From Ardenticatenaceae bacterium (GTDB lineage: Bacteria > Chloroflexota > Anaerolineae > Promineifilales > Promineifilaceae): a stretch of DNA of 64,000 nt. Positions 1-10,242 of the stretch are shown in pieces (the first letter of the stretch is position 1; the number at the start of each line of letters is the position of its first letter). The position numbers and the translations under genes were made by a program. Below the pieces are notes generated by a model, which saw only the letters and a list, made by a program, of their open reading frames with translations, did no database searches and had not been told where the DNA came from. Where the stretch lies: contig JACKBU010000014.1 of the NCBI GenBank assembly GCA_020634395.1, forward strand, positions 1 to 64,000. The letters run 5' to 3'.

Positions 1-176
1 ACGTTGTCGACGTAATAGCCCAGGGTGTAGTAGATCGCCGAGCGCATCAGTGCCGCCAGCCCGATCGTCAAAATTGCCAGCCCATACAACCCGTGGAAGC
101 CAGTCATAACGCGCCACAGACCGACCAATCTGTTCTTGGTAATGATGTTTTTGAGGTCGTACTCTTTGTAGTCCAT
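1..176 (-). CDS. N-terminus of a probable ABC exporter membrane subunit (cut by window edge)
   Basis: Only the first 58 or so codons are present; the gene runs off the left edge. The start ATG is at 176 on the minus strand. The translated segment begins with a charged stretch (MDYKEYDLKNII) followed by a hydrophobic helix containing GLYGLAILTIGLAALMRSAI and then YYTLGYYVDN. A short cytoplasmic lead into a first transmembrane helix ending near a YxVD element is the usual look of the membrane domain of ABC-type exporters. No ATPase motif is within the window, so the family call is tentative. It lies downstream of the 31-residue peptide gene on the same strand but is separated from it by two terminators, so it is probably transcribed separately. 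Confidence 0.45.
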   Translation of the reverse strand, partial: MDYKEYDLKNIITKNRLVGLWRVMTGFHGLYGLAILTIGLAALMRSAIYYTLGYYVDN

Positions 177-340
177 GTCTTATGCCTCTCAGAAGTCCAT
201 CCTGCAGGACTCTGGGTGACTTACAAAGTTTCCTCCAGGGCTGCTTTGCAAGTCTGATATTGCATTCTTTGGTTTCGTGAAAACCTTATACTCTAAAGTT
301 TACATTTCATTCTTGACATCCAATGTCCAGTACTCCGCAA

Positions 341-368
341 CAAAAAACGCCACGGAGTCCCGTGGCGT
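341..368 (-). terminator. Second of two tandem intrinsic terminators after the peptide gene
   Basis: A nine-base-pair stem (ACGCCACGG with CCGTGGCGT, four-base loop) is followed on the minus strand by a run of six T. It lies just beyond the first terminator at 393-428. Confidence 0.8.
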
Positions 369-392
369 CTTGTTTACAGGGCTTGCAGAAAC

Positions 393-428
393 AAAAAAGG
401 CCACGGGCTTGTGATTTGCGCCGTGACC
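393..428 (-). terminator. First of two tandem intrinsic terminators after the peptide gene
   Basis: Stem GGTCACGG with CCGTGGCC (one G-U pair) followed by TTTTTTG on the minus strand. It begins about 20 bases after the stop codon of the 31-residue ORF, so it is well placed to end that transcript. Confidence 0.75.
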
Positions 429-450
429 CTGTTGTTTCGCTTGCGAAAAC

Positions 451-546
451 TTACGTTATGTCAAGCAGACAGGGTCCATGGGCGCAGGGCACGGCTTTGC
501 CAAAACCGCTGGGGACGATGTAGATGGTCATTAATGTGTTACCCAT
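451..546 (-). CDS. 31-residue peptide gene with complete transcription signals
   Basis: The ORF starts MGNTLMTIYIVPSGF and ends KAVPCAHGPCLLDIT. It has a good Shine-Dalgarno (AAAGGAGTG, eight bases before ATG), a sigma70-like promoter at 596-624 and two tandem terminators within 110 bases of its stop codon, so the whole transcript would be about 250 nt or less. The peptide has a hydrophobic middle, a PSGFG segment and two cysteines spaced PCAHGPC. No family is recognised. The short length, Gly/Pro/Cys-rich C-terminal half and independent strong transcription would fit a secreted or modified peptide, a leader peptide, or a small RNA that happens to contain an ORF. The next gene on the same strand may be an ABC exporter, which leaves room for peptide export, but this is inference. 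Confidence 0.6.
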   Translation of the reverse strand: MGNTLMTIYIVPSGFGKAVPCAHGPCLLDIT

Positions 547-574
547 TTGCGCCACACTCCTTTCAAGATTAATT

Positions 575-590
575 CTGCATGAATATGCAG
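575..590. promoter_or_regulatory. Inverted repeat in the 5' leader of the peptide gene
   Basis: CTGCAT and ATGCAG flank a four-base spacer. The dyad lies between the -10 box at 596-601 and the Shine-Dalgarno, where a repressor site or a leader hairpin would act. Confidence 0.45.
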
Positions 591-595
591 CAGGC

Positions 596-624
596 ACTAT
601 AGCAAATGATGAGAAGTAAGTCAA
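596..624 (-). promoter_or_regulatory. Sigma70-type promoter of the 31-residue peptide gene
   Basis: On the minus strand TTGACT (619-624) is separated by exactly 17 bases from TATAGT (596-601), close to the -35/-10 consensus. Transcription would start near 588, about 40 bases before the ATG. Confidence 0.75.
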
Positions 625-766
625 CCCCAAAATTAGAGGAATATCTAACGATCTGGGAAATTGGGACAGGAAAGGGAAGGAATCGGGCGGGAACATGGTT
701 AGACGGCCGTTCCCCCACACGCGCATCGGAGAAACGGCCGTTTTTCATACTCTAACAGGCTGCCGC

Positions 767-1519
767 CTATCCCTCTTTGATCTGAATAACGTCCTCGACG
801 GAGAATCCTTCCGCGAACTTGTGCTGCTGCTCTGGCGCGCTGCCGGCCGTTAGTTCGGCTGGAGCGTTGCGGCCAATCAGGGCAAGACCTGTGCCGACCA
901 GCACGAGAGCGGCCAGCACACTGACCCAGCCGGATAAAATCAGAGCCATCAAGGCAAAGGCGAAGCCAGAAAGCACGCTCAAAACCATCCCGGCTGTGAA
1001 CAGGCCTTTGGAGCGTACCCAATGGTTCACCACAAACAGTGAAAGCCCAACAGCCAGCAGTTCCACCGGCCAGGCTGCGCCCCAAACTTCCCACCAACCA
1101 GTTAGTGAGCAGAACAAAAACAGCAGGCCGTTAATGCCGATGATGGTGGCCGGCAGTAAAAACCAGACGTTGTGGGTCCACACGGCTGCCGCGACAAAGC
1201 CTAAGGCTACGGCAACAATCGTCAACGGCCACAGGTAGGACCAGATGCCCCACCAGTCGGTGATGCTGGACAGCAGCAGGAGGCTGCTGACGACAACCAA
1301 TGGAATACCGGGGATGAACAGTGCGCCGCGCCCCCTGTGCTGCCGTGCCAGAAATGGCGCAACAACCAGCAGAATACCCATATTACCCAGCAGCAGCGGC
1401 CACAAACGGCCGTTGCCCGTCTCCAAACCAAACACCGGTAAAAACGCCCGGTAGAAAAATGCCTGCACGCCCCAGAAGATGAGCAGCAGCCCAAATATCG
1501 CTGAAGATCGTTTTGTCAT
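767..1519 (-). CDS. Polytopic membrane protein with LiaF-like Trp-rich modules
   Basis: A 250-residue protein with about eight hydrophobic helices and a soluble tail ending in VEDVIQIKEG. Two segments, DWWGIWSYLWPLTIVAVALG and GWWEVWGAAWPVELLAVGLS, show the same pattern (Trp-rich loop, then W-P-L/V, then a glycine-containing helix). This is typical of the small LiaI/LiaF-like transmembrane module found in cell-envelope stress proteins. The same pattern occurs in the C-terminal half of the kinase encoded next door and in the protein at 3288-4031, so the three probably work together in the membrane. The start has an AAGGAGGCAACT Shine-Dalgarno. A 33-bp motif shared with the gene at 4031 lies 61 bases upstream. 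No enzymatic motif is visible; a sensor-accessory role is inference. Confidence 0.7.
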   Translation of the reverse strand: MTKRSSAIFGLLLIFWGVQAFFYRAFLPVFGLETGNGRLWPLLLGNMGILLVVAPFLARQHRGRGALFIPGIPLVVVSSLLLLSSITDWWGIWSYLWPLTIVAVALGFVAAAVWTHNVWFLLPATIIGINGLLFLFCSLTGWWEVWGAAWPVELLAVGLSLFVVNHWVRSKGLFTAGMVLSVLSGFAFALMALILSGWVSVLAALVLVGTGLALIGRNAPAELTAGSAPEQQHKFAEGFSVEDVIQIKEG

Positions 1520-1579
1520 AGTTGCCTCCTTAAAACATCAGGTTAACAAGATGACTTCAGGATACGCCAGCGCCGGTCA

Positions 1580-1612
1580 GGCTGCCTATCCGTTAGCTAA
1601 CGTTTGGCTATC
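1580..1612 (-). promoter_or_regulatory. 33-bp motif, copy 1, upstream of the membrane protein at 767-1519
   Basis: The core GTTAGCTAAC palindrome is flanked by CCTATC on the left and GGCTATC on the right. The 33 bp match 4119-4151 at 30 positions. Both copies lie 60-90 bases before the ATG of a minus-strand membrane gene. A direct-repeat operator for the neighbouring winged-helix regulator is a reasonable guess. Confidence 0.6.
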
Positions 1613-1704
1613 AATTCAGGAAAGTTGAGGGGGCAGCGGGTGATGAGTGGCGAGAAATTATAGGTGTGCCAGAGTAGGAGGGACGGGGATATGCGCACGG
1701 CCGT

Positions 1705-3243
1705 TTACCCGCGCACGAGAGCAGCCAGAGCTATCAACACCACGAGGGCATAAGACAAACGGCTGAACCGCTGTCCGGCGCGATACGCTTTCTGCCGGCT
1801 GATGCTGCCCTGGTTTCCCCACTTGACCGCCCACCAGATCACACCCATCGTTAGAAACACTTGCAGCGGCCACAAAAACGACCAGGTTGACCAGGCGTCT
1901 AGCAGGTTGGTGAAACCCATGAGAACGGCCGTGCCGGAGAACAGCCCGGCCGGGATCATCAGCCAGACGTTTCTGGCAGCTTTCATGAGATAAAACAGAC
2001 CGCCGCCTACCAACAGCAGCTCTGCCGGCCAGAAATAGTGAAACACGTAACTTCCGTTAAAAATACCGGCTAGCATCACCATGATTAGATTGGCGCTGAT
2101 TAAGGCAATAGCGGCTGTGCCGGCCGCTCTCCCTGCTGTTAACTCCTGGGATGTGGACCAGACAAGGTTTTGCGGAACGGCCGTGTCCTCATCGGCCGTT
2201 GGCTGGCGCTTCTCTGCTGCCTTCAAAGCTGCCAGTTCCGCTTCCAACTTGGGGCCCAGCGAAGCGTCTGTCTCCTCAGCGGCGAAGGAGGCGTTAGCTA
2301 GCTGCCCGCGGGCCGTGCCCGAAATCACCGCCACGGATTCGGCCGGCGCCCGCCCCGTTGTGAAGGAAAGCGGCAGAGAAATGCGGGTCGGCAGCGTGAC
2401 GTCCGCTTCCTCGGCTGCCTGGCGCAGGACCTGGGCCATCTCAGCCGCACTCTGGAAACGGTTGTCCGGCTCCTTAGCCAATGATTTAAGAACCACGCGT
2501 TCCAGGGATAGCGGAATAGCCGCATTCACCAGGTGGGGCAGCGGCAGGGGATCGTTGACGTGCTTCAGCAAGATGGCCAGCGGTGTATCAGCCTCGTAGG
2601 GAGGCTGCTGCGTCAGCATCTCGTAAAACACGACGCCCATCGCATAGATGTCGCTGCGAGCATCACAAATGCCCTGGAGTCCTTGCTCTGGGGCCATATA
2701 GTTCAGCGTGCCCAGCAGCGCCCCGGAAACAGTATGATGGGTGCTGCCGACAATTTGGGCGATGCCAAAATCGGCCAGCACCGCCTGGCCCTTGCGCGTA
2801 AGCAGGATATTGGCGGGTTTGATGTCCCGGTGGATCATGCCCTCGGCGTGGGCGTAGTCGAGGCCATCCAGCACGTCTAGCAGAATGCGCACCATCTCGC
2901 CGTAAGGCATTTGCTCGCCGCGCACCCGGTAATCATTCAGGCGAGTATGCAGCGAGTCACCGTCCAGCAGCTCCATGACCATGTAATAGTCGTCATTTTC
3001 GATGTCAAAGTCGAAGACCTGGACAATGTTGGGGTGGCGCAGCGCGGCCACAGCCTGCGCCTCATGGCGGAAGCGGGAAAGAAACATGGGGTCGTCCACC
3101 AGATCGGAACGCAGCACTTTGATGGCCACGTACCGATCCAGCTTGGGATGGTAGGCGCGGTAAACGCGCGCCATGCCGCCGCTGCCCAATGGCTCTAAAA
3201 CGGTGTATTTGCCTAATGTTTGCCCTTCCAATGATGCCGCCAT
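1705..3243 (-). CDS. Membrane-anchored Ser/Thr protein kinase with LiaF-like sensor tail
   Basis: A 512-residue Hanks-type kinase. The ATG at 3243 was chosen because the kinase domain begins at once (MAASLEGQTLGKYTVLEPLG) and a GGAGA precedes it. Visible motifs in order: glycine loop GSGGMARVY, lysine AIKVL, catalytic loop HRDIKPANILL, DFG in LADFGIAQ, and APEQ. After about residue 275 comes a soluble Ala/Glu-rich linker, then about six membrane helices near residues 395-510. These contain YVFHYFWPAELLLVGGG and WSTWSFLWPLQVFLTMG, the same Trp-rich module as in the proteins encoded on both sides. Bacterial kinases of this type usually carry extracellular PASTA or other sensors; here the membrane module itself may sense the envelope. 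It follows 3288-4031 after 44 bases and is probably in one operon with it. Its likely partner is the FHA protein at 4155-4766. Confidence 0.92.
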   Translation of the reverse strand: MAASLEGQTLGKYTVLEPLGSGGMARVYRAYHPKLDRYVAIKVLRSDLVDDPMFLSRFRHEAQAVAALRHPNIVQVFDFDIENDDYYMVMELLDGDSLHTRLNDYRVRGEQMPYGEMVRILLDVLDGLDYAHAEGMIHRDIKPANILLTRKGQAVLADFGIAQIVGSTHHTVSGALLGTLNYMAPEQGLQGICDARSDIYAMGVVFYEMLTQQPPYEADTPLAILLKHVNDPLPLPHLVNAAIPLSLERVVLKSLAKEPDNRFQSAAEMAQVLRQAAEEADVTLPTRISLPLSFTTGRAPAESVAVISGTARGQLANASFAAEETDASLGPKLEAELAALKAAEKRQPTADEDTAVPQNLVWSTSQELTAGRAAGTAAIALISANLIMVMLAGIFNGSYVFHYFWPAELLLVGGGLFYLMKAARNVWLMIPAGLFSGTAVLMGFTNLLDAWSTWSFLWPLQVFLTMGVIWWAVKWGNQGSISRQKAYRAGQRFSRLSYALVVLIALAALVRG

Positions 3244-3287
3244 GTTGTTCTCCGGACCCTGCGTTTTGATAGATCGTTTGCTTAATT

Positions 3288-4031
3288 TTACTCGTTTGCT
3301 GGGCGCAGGCCATTGAGCAGCAGCAGTGTGCCGCCAGCGATACAGATGACGGCCGTTACGCCGTAAATCGACGACCAGGGAATGCCGAGGAGTTCGATCA
3401 CGGCCGTTGCTCCGCTGAAAAAAGCCAGCAGCCACAACCCGATGACGCTCAGACTAGGGTAGCCCAGGCGCAGCAAAAGCCGCAGCCCACTAACAAAAGC
3501 GCCGCACGCCGCCACGGCAATCCACACACCCCACCAGCGGAAATCGCCGAACTGGTTCAGATGAATCAAGCCCAAATTGTGCGCCAGAAAGGTGCCGCCC
3601 AGCCCCAGCACGGCCACAGCCAGCCAGCGCGTGGTATGGGTCCAGGCAACGGCCGTCGGGTTCTGACCAGAGCCGCCTGCTGTTATCAGCAGCGCTCCGC
3701 CCGGAGCGATAATCATCAGCGGCCACCAGACGGCCCAGTTCAGATTGAGCAAGAACATACTGGCGACCACCAGCGTGATCCCGGCGGCGCCGTAGGCCAG
3801 GCGGGCGCTGAGAGGGTAACGGCCGTTGCCCCTTTTGCCCCACATGCGCCCCAACCCAATCAGGGCCACTCCCGGCAGCACGATAAAAATCGCCCACCAA
3901 TTTTCCACGCGGTACTTCATCGCCTGCAAACACAGCAGCAGTATGCCGGCCAAAAACAGCGAAAAACCGCGCCACCGATAAGAACCGGCTGGTTTGACAC
4001 GAATAGGTTCTGTCGTCAAAGGTGTACTCAT
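3288..4031 (-). CDS. Polytopic membrane protein with LiaF-like Trp-rich modules
   Basis: A 247-residue protein with about eight hydrophobic segments. The ATG at 4031 is preceded by AGGAGGAATACG; upstream codons in the same frame have no ribosome site. Segments such as VENWWAIFIVLPGVALIGLG, NLNWAVWWPLMIIAPGGALL and FRWWGVWIAVAACG repeat the Trp-rich loop plus glycine helix pattern seen in the neighbouring kinase tail and in 767-1519. It is the first gene of the kinase operon and has the second copy of the 33-bp motif 88 bases upstream. No catalytic motif is visible. A membrane partner of the kinase is the best inference. Confidence 0.7.
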   Translation of the reverse strand: MSTPLTTEPIRVKPAGSYRWRGFSLFLAGILLLCLQAMKYRVENWWAIFIVLPGVALIGLGRMWGKRGNGRYPLSARLAYGAAGITLVVASMFLLNLNWAVWWPLMIIAPGGALLITAGGSGQNPTAVAWTHTTRWLAVAVLGLGGTFLAHNLGLIHLNQFGDFRWWGVWIAVAACGAFVSGLRLLLRLGYPSLSVIGLWLLAFFSGATAVIELLGIPWSSIYGVTAVICIAGGTLLLLNGLRPANE

Positions 4032-4118
4032 CGTATTCCTCCTGCGCCGCACAAACGCCGGCGTCACTCCGGCAAACGGCAATATATTCAGTTGTTGATG
4101 ATAAGGGGAATAAGCACC

Positions 4119-4151
4119 GGCTGCCTATCGGTTAGCTAACATCTGGCTATC
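4119..4151 (-). promoter_or_regulatory. 33-bp motif, copy 2, upstream of the kinase operon
   Basis: Thirty of 33 positions match 1580-1612, including the GTTAGCTAAC palindrome and flanking CCTATC and GGCTATC. It falls between the end of the FHA/winged-helix gene (stop at 4155-4157) and the start of 3288-4031. Confidence 0.6.
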
Positions 4152-4154
4152 GGT

Positions 4155-4766
4155 CTAATCATACAAGACCAGTTTGTAGCCCCGTCCGCGCACAGTTAGC
4201 AAAAGCTGCGGCTCCCCGGATTCCGGTTCCAGCTTAGCCCGCAGCCGGCGCATCAGGTTTTCGATCTGGTAATCGTATACGCCTTCCTGGTATTCGGGCC
4301 ACACGGCTACGCCAATGTCGTCTTTGGAACATACCTCGCCCTTACGCTCGTACAGATAGGCCAGTAAAGAGAACTCTTTGGGGGCCAGAGACACAAGCTG
4401 CCGGTTGACGCGCACCACGCCGGCCAGCACGTCAATTTCCAGTTCTGGCAGCGGGGTGTCCTGGTAGGTTACGTCCGGATCATGGAAGGTGAACAGCACG
4501 TCGCCCACCTGAATCTGGTCGCCGTCGCGCAGTTGCATGGGCTCCAGGATGCGTTCGTTGTTGAGGTAAGTGCCGTTGGTGCTGCCCAAATCTTCCAGGA
4601 ACACGCGCCAGCCTTCGCGCCGAATCTGGGCATGTTCGCGGGAAATTCGTTTGCTGGTGATGACGATGTCGCTGTCCAGAGCCCGGCCAATGATGGTGCT
4701 GTCGTTCACCAGATGGTGCTGGCGTCCGGTGGGATCGGTCAGGAGCGGGGTTTGTTTATCTGCCAT
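4155..4766 (-). CDS. FHA domain fused to OmpR-type winged-helix DNA-binding domain
   Basis: A 203-residue transcription regulator. Residues about 20-95 form a forkhead-associated domain with the phosphothreonine-binding set IIGRALDSD, SREHA and STNGTYLNN. Residues about 105-203 form a winged helix of the Trans_reg_C kind (LAPKEFSLLAYLYERKGEVC, then the DYQIENLMRRLRAKLEP recognition helix and VRGRGYKL wing). FHA domains bind phosphothreonine, so the protein is expected to read phosphorylation by the kinase encoded two genes downstream and translate it into transcription. The two 33-bp motifs nearby are candidate binding sites. EmbR of mycobacteria has similar parts in a different order (winged helix and BTAD first, FHA last). 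A gap of 86 bases separates it from the mannosidase gene. Confidence 0.9.
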   Translation of the reverse strand: MADKQTPLLTDPTGRQHHLVNDSTIIGRALDSDIVITSKRISREHAQIRREGWRVFLEDLGSTNGTYLNNERILEPMQLRDGDQIQVGDVLFTFHDPDVTYQDTPLPELEIDVLAGVVRVNRQLVSLAPKEFSLLAYLYERKGEVCSKDDIGVAVWPEYQEGVYDYQIENLMRRLRAKLEPESGEPQLLLTVRGRGYKLVLYD

Positions 4767-4852
4767 AGGTCGTTAGAGTGGTCTTGGGATGAGTCCTTCC
4801 GCAGTGTAGCACAGATGGGCAGTGCAAAAAAGCCGCGAAATTTCCCATTCGC

Positions 4853-8020
<3,168 letters not shown>

Positions 8021-8096
8021 AGCGGTTTCCTCTTTTCCTGTGTTTGCCACGGTGGCCGCATTCGGCAGCCGGGAAGCGTGAGCCAGACGGATGGGG

Positions 8097-8537
8097 CTAT
8101 TCTGCCGCCCGCCAGCGGCGGGGATGAGGCTGTCCATCCACGTAGGTGTTCATAAAGGCGAACTCGACGGAGAGTGTAAACAGGATGTGGTGTTCCTGCG
8201 GAGAATAGGGTGCGGCGCGTACAGCCTGTTCGCGCAGCTGCCCAGCGGCGGTCAGAGAGGCCCGGCCTCTTACATAAAACTCGCCACGGCCGCCGTTGGC
8301 GTCTTCCACGGAACAATGCAGGGTATAGCGCCCATCGCGCTGTAAATCTTTGCCTTTGGGCGATGTCGGTTCCATGAACAGGAACAATTGCTCGCCCAGG
8401 ATGGGCGTTACCGGATGCACTCGCGGACCGCCATCGGGCCGCAGCGTGCCCAGATAGGCAACCTGGCTCTGAAAGCGTTGCGCTCCAAAGGCGGCCAGAT
8501 CGGGGGCTTGTTGGGCAAATTCTTTCCAGGTAGTCAT
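8097..8537 (-). CDS. Pyridoxamine 5'-phosphate oxidase-like flavin/heme-binding protein
   Basis: A 146-residue protein of the split-barrel PNPOx-like family. The opening TTWKEFAQQAPDLAAFGAQR and AYLGTLRPDGGPRVHPVTPI strand pattern is characteristic, as is the LFLFMEPTSPKGKDLQRDGRYTLHC stretch in which small proteins of this family position a flavin or deazaflavin. A Shine-Dalgarno AAAGGAGCAGTC precedes the ATG. The substrate cannot be told from sequence. It is first in a probable two-gene unit with the mannosidase. Confidence 0.85.
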   Translation of the reverse strand: MTTWKEFAQQAPDLAAFGAQRFQSQVAYLGTLRPDGGPRVHPVTPILGEQLFLFMEPTSPKGKDLQRDGRYTLHCSVEDANGGRGEFYVRGRASLTAAGQLREQAVRAAPYSPQEHHILFTLSVEFAFMNTYVDGQPHPRRWRAAE

Positions 8538-8749
8538 GACTGCTCCTTTTTCCGGGAAGCGTAGGTTAGATGGGCAGGCCGCTTGTTGCCGGTTCCACCA
8601 TGCGGAAGATTGTCCGGAGATTGGTGTCTCTCGTCAAGGCGCTGTTGTTCCCACTTTTGCGCGTCACAGCAAAAGTAACGCTGCCAGAACGGGGATCAAG
8701 CAAAAGATCAAGCTGAGTTTGGCAAAAAAGCAGGGCGGGTTTTGGCGGA

Positions 8750-8947
8750 AGATCAAGTTGATCTCTGAGCGAGATCAAGTTGATCTCTGAGCAAGATCAA
8801 GCTGATCTCTGAGCAAGATCAAGCTGATCTCTGAGCAAGATCAAGTTGATCTCTGAGCAAGATCAAGCTGATCTCCGAGTGAGATCAACCGGATCTCGGA
8901 GTGAGATCAACCGGATCTCGGAGCAAGATCAAGCTGATCTCTGAGGA
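8750..8947. repeat. Tandem array of nine 22-bp GATC-containing units
   Basis: Units start at 8750, 8772, 8794 and so on every 22 bp. Each has a dyad AGATCA-N3-TGATCT (for example AGATCAAGCTGATCT) followed by CTGAGCA or a close variant. Two units read AGATCAACCGGATCT, where both arms change so that an inner dyad remains. Degenerate copies flank the array at 8690-8749 and 8948-8980. I count 22 GATC sites in 8690-8980. The array lies in a 635-base gap (8538-9172) between divergent genes; apart from it and a CRISPR-repeat-like 35-mer at 9110-9144 I see no gene there. Confidence 0.9.
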
Positions 8948-9172
8948 AGATCAGCAAGGGTTTGGGGAAAGATCCGCCTGGAGTTTTGCAAAAGACCAGC
9001 CGGGATACGCGCTGGAAACCAGGCCGGCGTTTGCAGAAGGGGTGAGGTGGCATGTAACACGCCGGATCAATTTCTGTTAAAATTTGGGAAGCAGCATCCC
9101 ACTTTTACTGTTGAATCGCGAGCGACCTTCCAGGGGATTGAAACCTCCGGGAGGTCATTCTGAAGGAGAACC

Positions 9173-10210
9173 ATGCGCAAAAAAGTCATTTTGATCACCG
9201 GGGCAGCCGGCGAAATCGGCCAGGCGCTCATCAAAAACCTGGCGGCTTCGGGCAGTAACGACGTCCTCAGCCTGGATTTGCATGACCTGCCGCCGGAACT
9301 GGCCGGCTATTCCACTCACATTCAGGGCGACGTGTTGGACCGCAACCTGTTTGCCCGGCTGGTGACCGAGTATGATTTCGACGTTATTTTTCATCTGGCG
9401 GCCTTGCTTTCTACGCGCTCGGAGTTTGCGCCGGAACTGGCTCATCAGGTAAACGTGAATGGCACCCTGGCCTTGCTGCAAATGGCCGCCGAGCAGTCGC
9501 AGCGGCGCGGCGAACCGGTGCGCTTCATTTTTCCCAGTTCCATTGCTGTCTATGGGCTGCCGGACCTGCAGACGAAGGCGCGTGATAGTAACGTGCGTGA
9601 ATGGGATTGGAATTATCCGACGACGATGTATGGCTGTAACAAGCTGTACTGCGAGATGCTGGGCACGTATTTCAGCGACCATTATCAGCAGTTGGCGCGT
9701 AATCGCCCGGTGATGTTGGACTTCCGCGCCGTGCGCTTTCCTGGTCTGGTGAGCGCCTTTACCACGCCCTCTGGCGGCACGAGCGACTACGGGCCGGAGA
9801 TGCTGCACGCTGCGGCGCAAGGCAAGCCGTATGCCTGTTTTGTGCGCGAGGACAGTGTGATTCCGTTTATGGCTATGCCAGACGCAGTGACTTCGCTGCT
9901 GCAGCTGGCGATGGCGGAGCGGGCGGCGCTGCGGCGGGCGGTGTACAACGTGACGAGTTTCAGTTTAACGGCCGTGCAGTTCCGCGATCAGGTTCTGAAA
10001 GCTTTCCCGGGAGCGCAAATCACCTTTGAGCCGGATTTGCAGCGCCAGGGCATTATCGACAGCTGGCCGGCCGGTCTGGCCGATAAGGCGGCGCGGCGCG
10101 ATTGGGGTTGGGAACCGGCCTACGACGTGGCGCGTGCTTTTGATGAGTACCTTGTGCCGAATATTACCCGGCGTTATCAGGCTCCGCAGGCTGCCAATGG
10201 CCAGGGATAA
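9173..10210 (+). CDS. NAD-dependent epimerase/dehydratase, probably SDR-type L-threonine 3-dehydrogenase
   Basis: A 345-residue extended short-chain dehydrogenase. Cofactor motif ITGAAGEIGQ near the N-terminus, acidic end of strand 2 LSLDLHDL (NAD preference), and catalytic YGCNK with upstream Ser-rich PSSIAVYG. The segment FRAVRFPGLVSAFTTPSGGTSDYGPEM closely resembles the RYPG...P.GGTTDYA signature of SDR-type threonine dehydrogenases, which oxidise L-threonine to 2-amino-3-oxobutanoate. An NDP-sugar epimerase is the alternative. Shine-Dalgarno GAAGGAGAACC; the CDF gene follows after 32 bases and is probably co-transcribed. Confidence 0.85.
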   Translation: MRKKVILITGAAGEIGQALIKNLAASGSNDVLSLDLHDLPPELAGYSTHIQGDVLDRNLFARLVTEYDFDVIFHLAALLSTRSEFAPELAHQVNVNGTLALLQMAAEQSQRRGEPVRFIFPSSIAVYGLPDLQTKARDSNVREWDWNYPTTMYGCNKLYCEMLGTYFSDHYQQLARNRPVMLDFRAVRFPGLVSAFTTPSGGTSDYGPEMLHAAAQGKPYACFVREDSVIPFMAMPDAVTSLLQLAMAERAALRRAVYNVTSFSLTAVQFRDQVLKAFPGAQITFEPDLQRQGIIDSWPAGLADKAARRDWGWEPAYDVARAFDEYLVPNITRRYQAPQAANGQG

Positions 10211-10242
10211 CACCCGTTACCGGTGCAGCAGTAAAGGAAACT

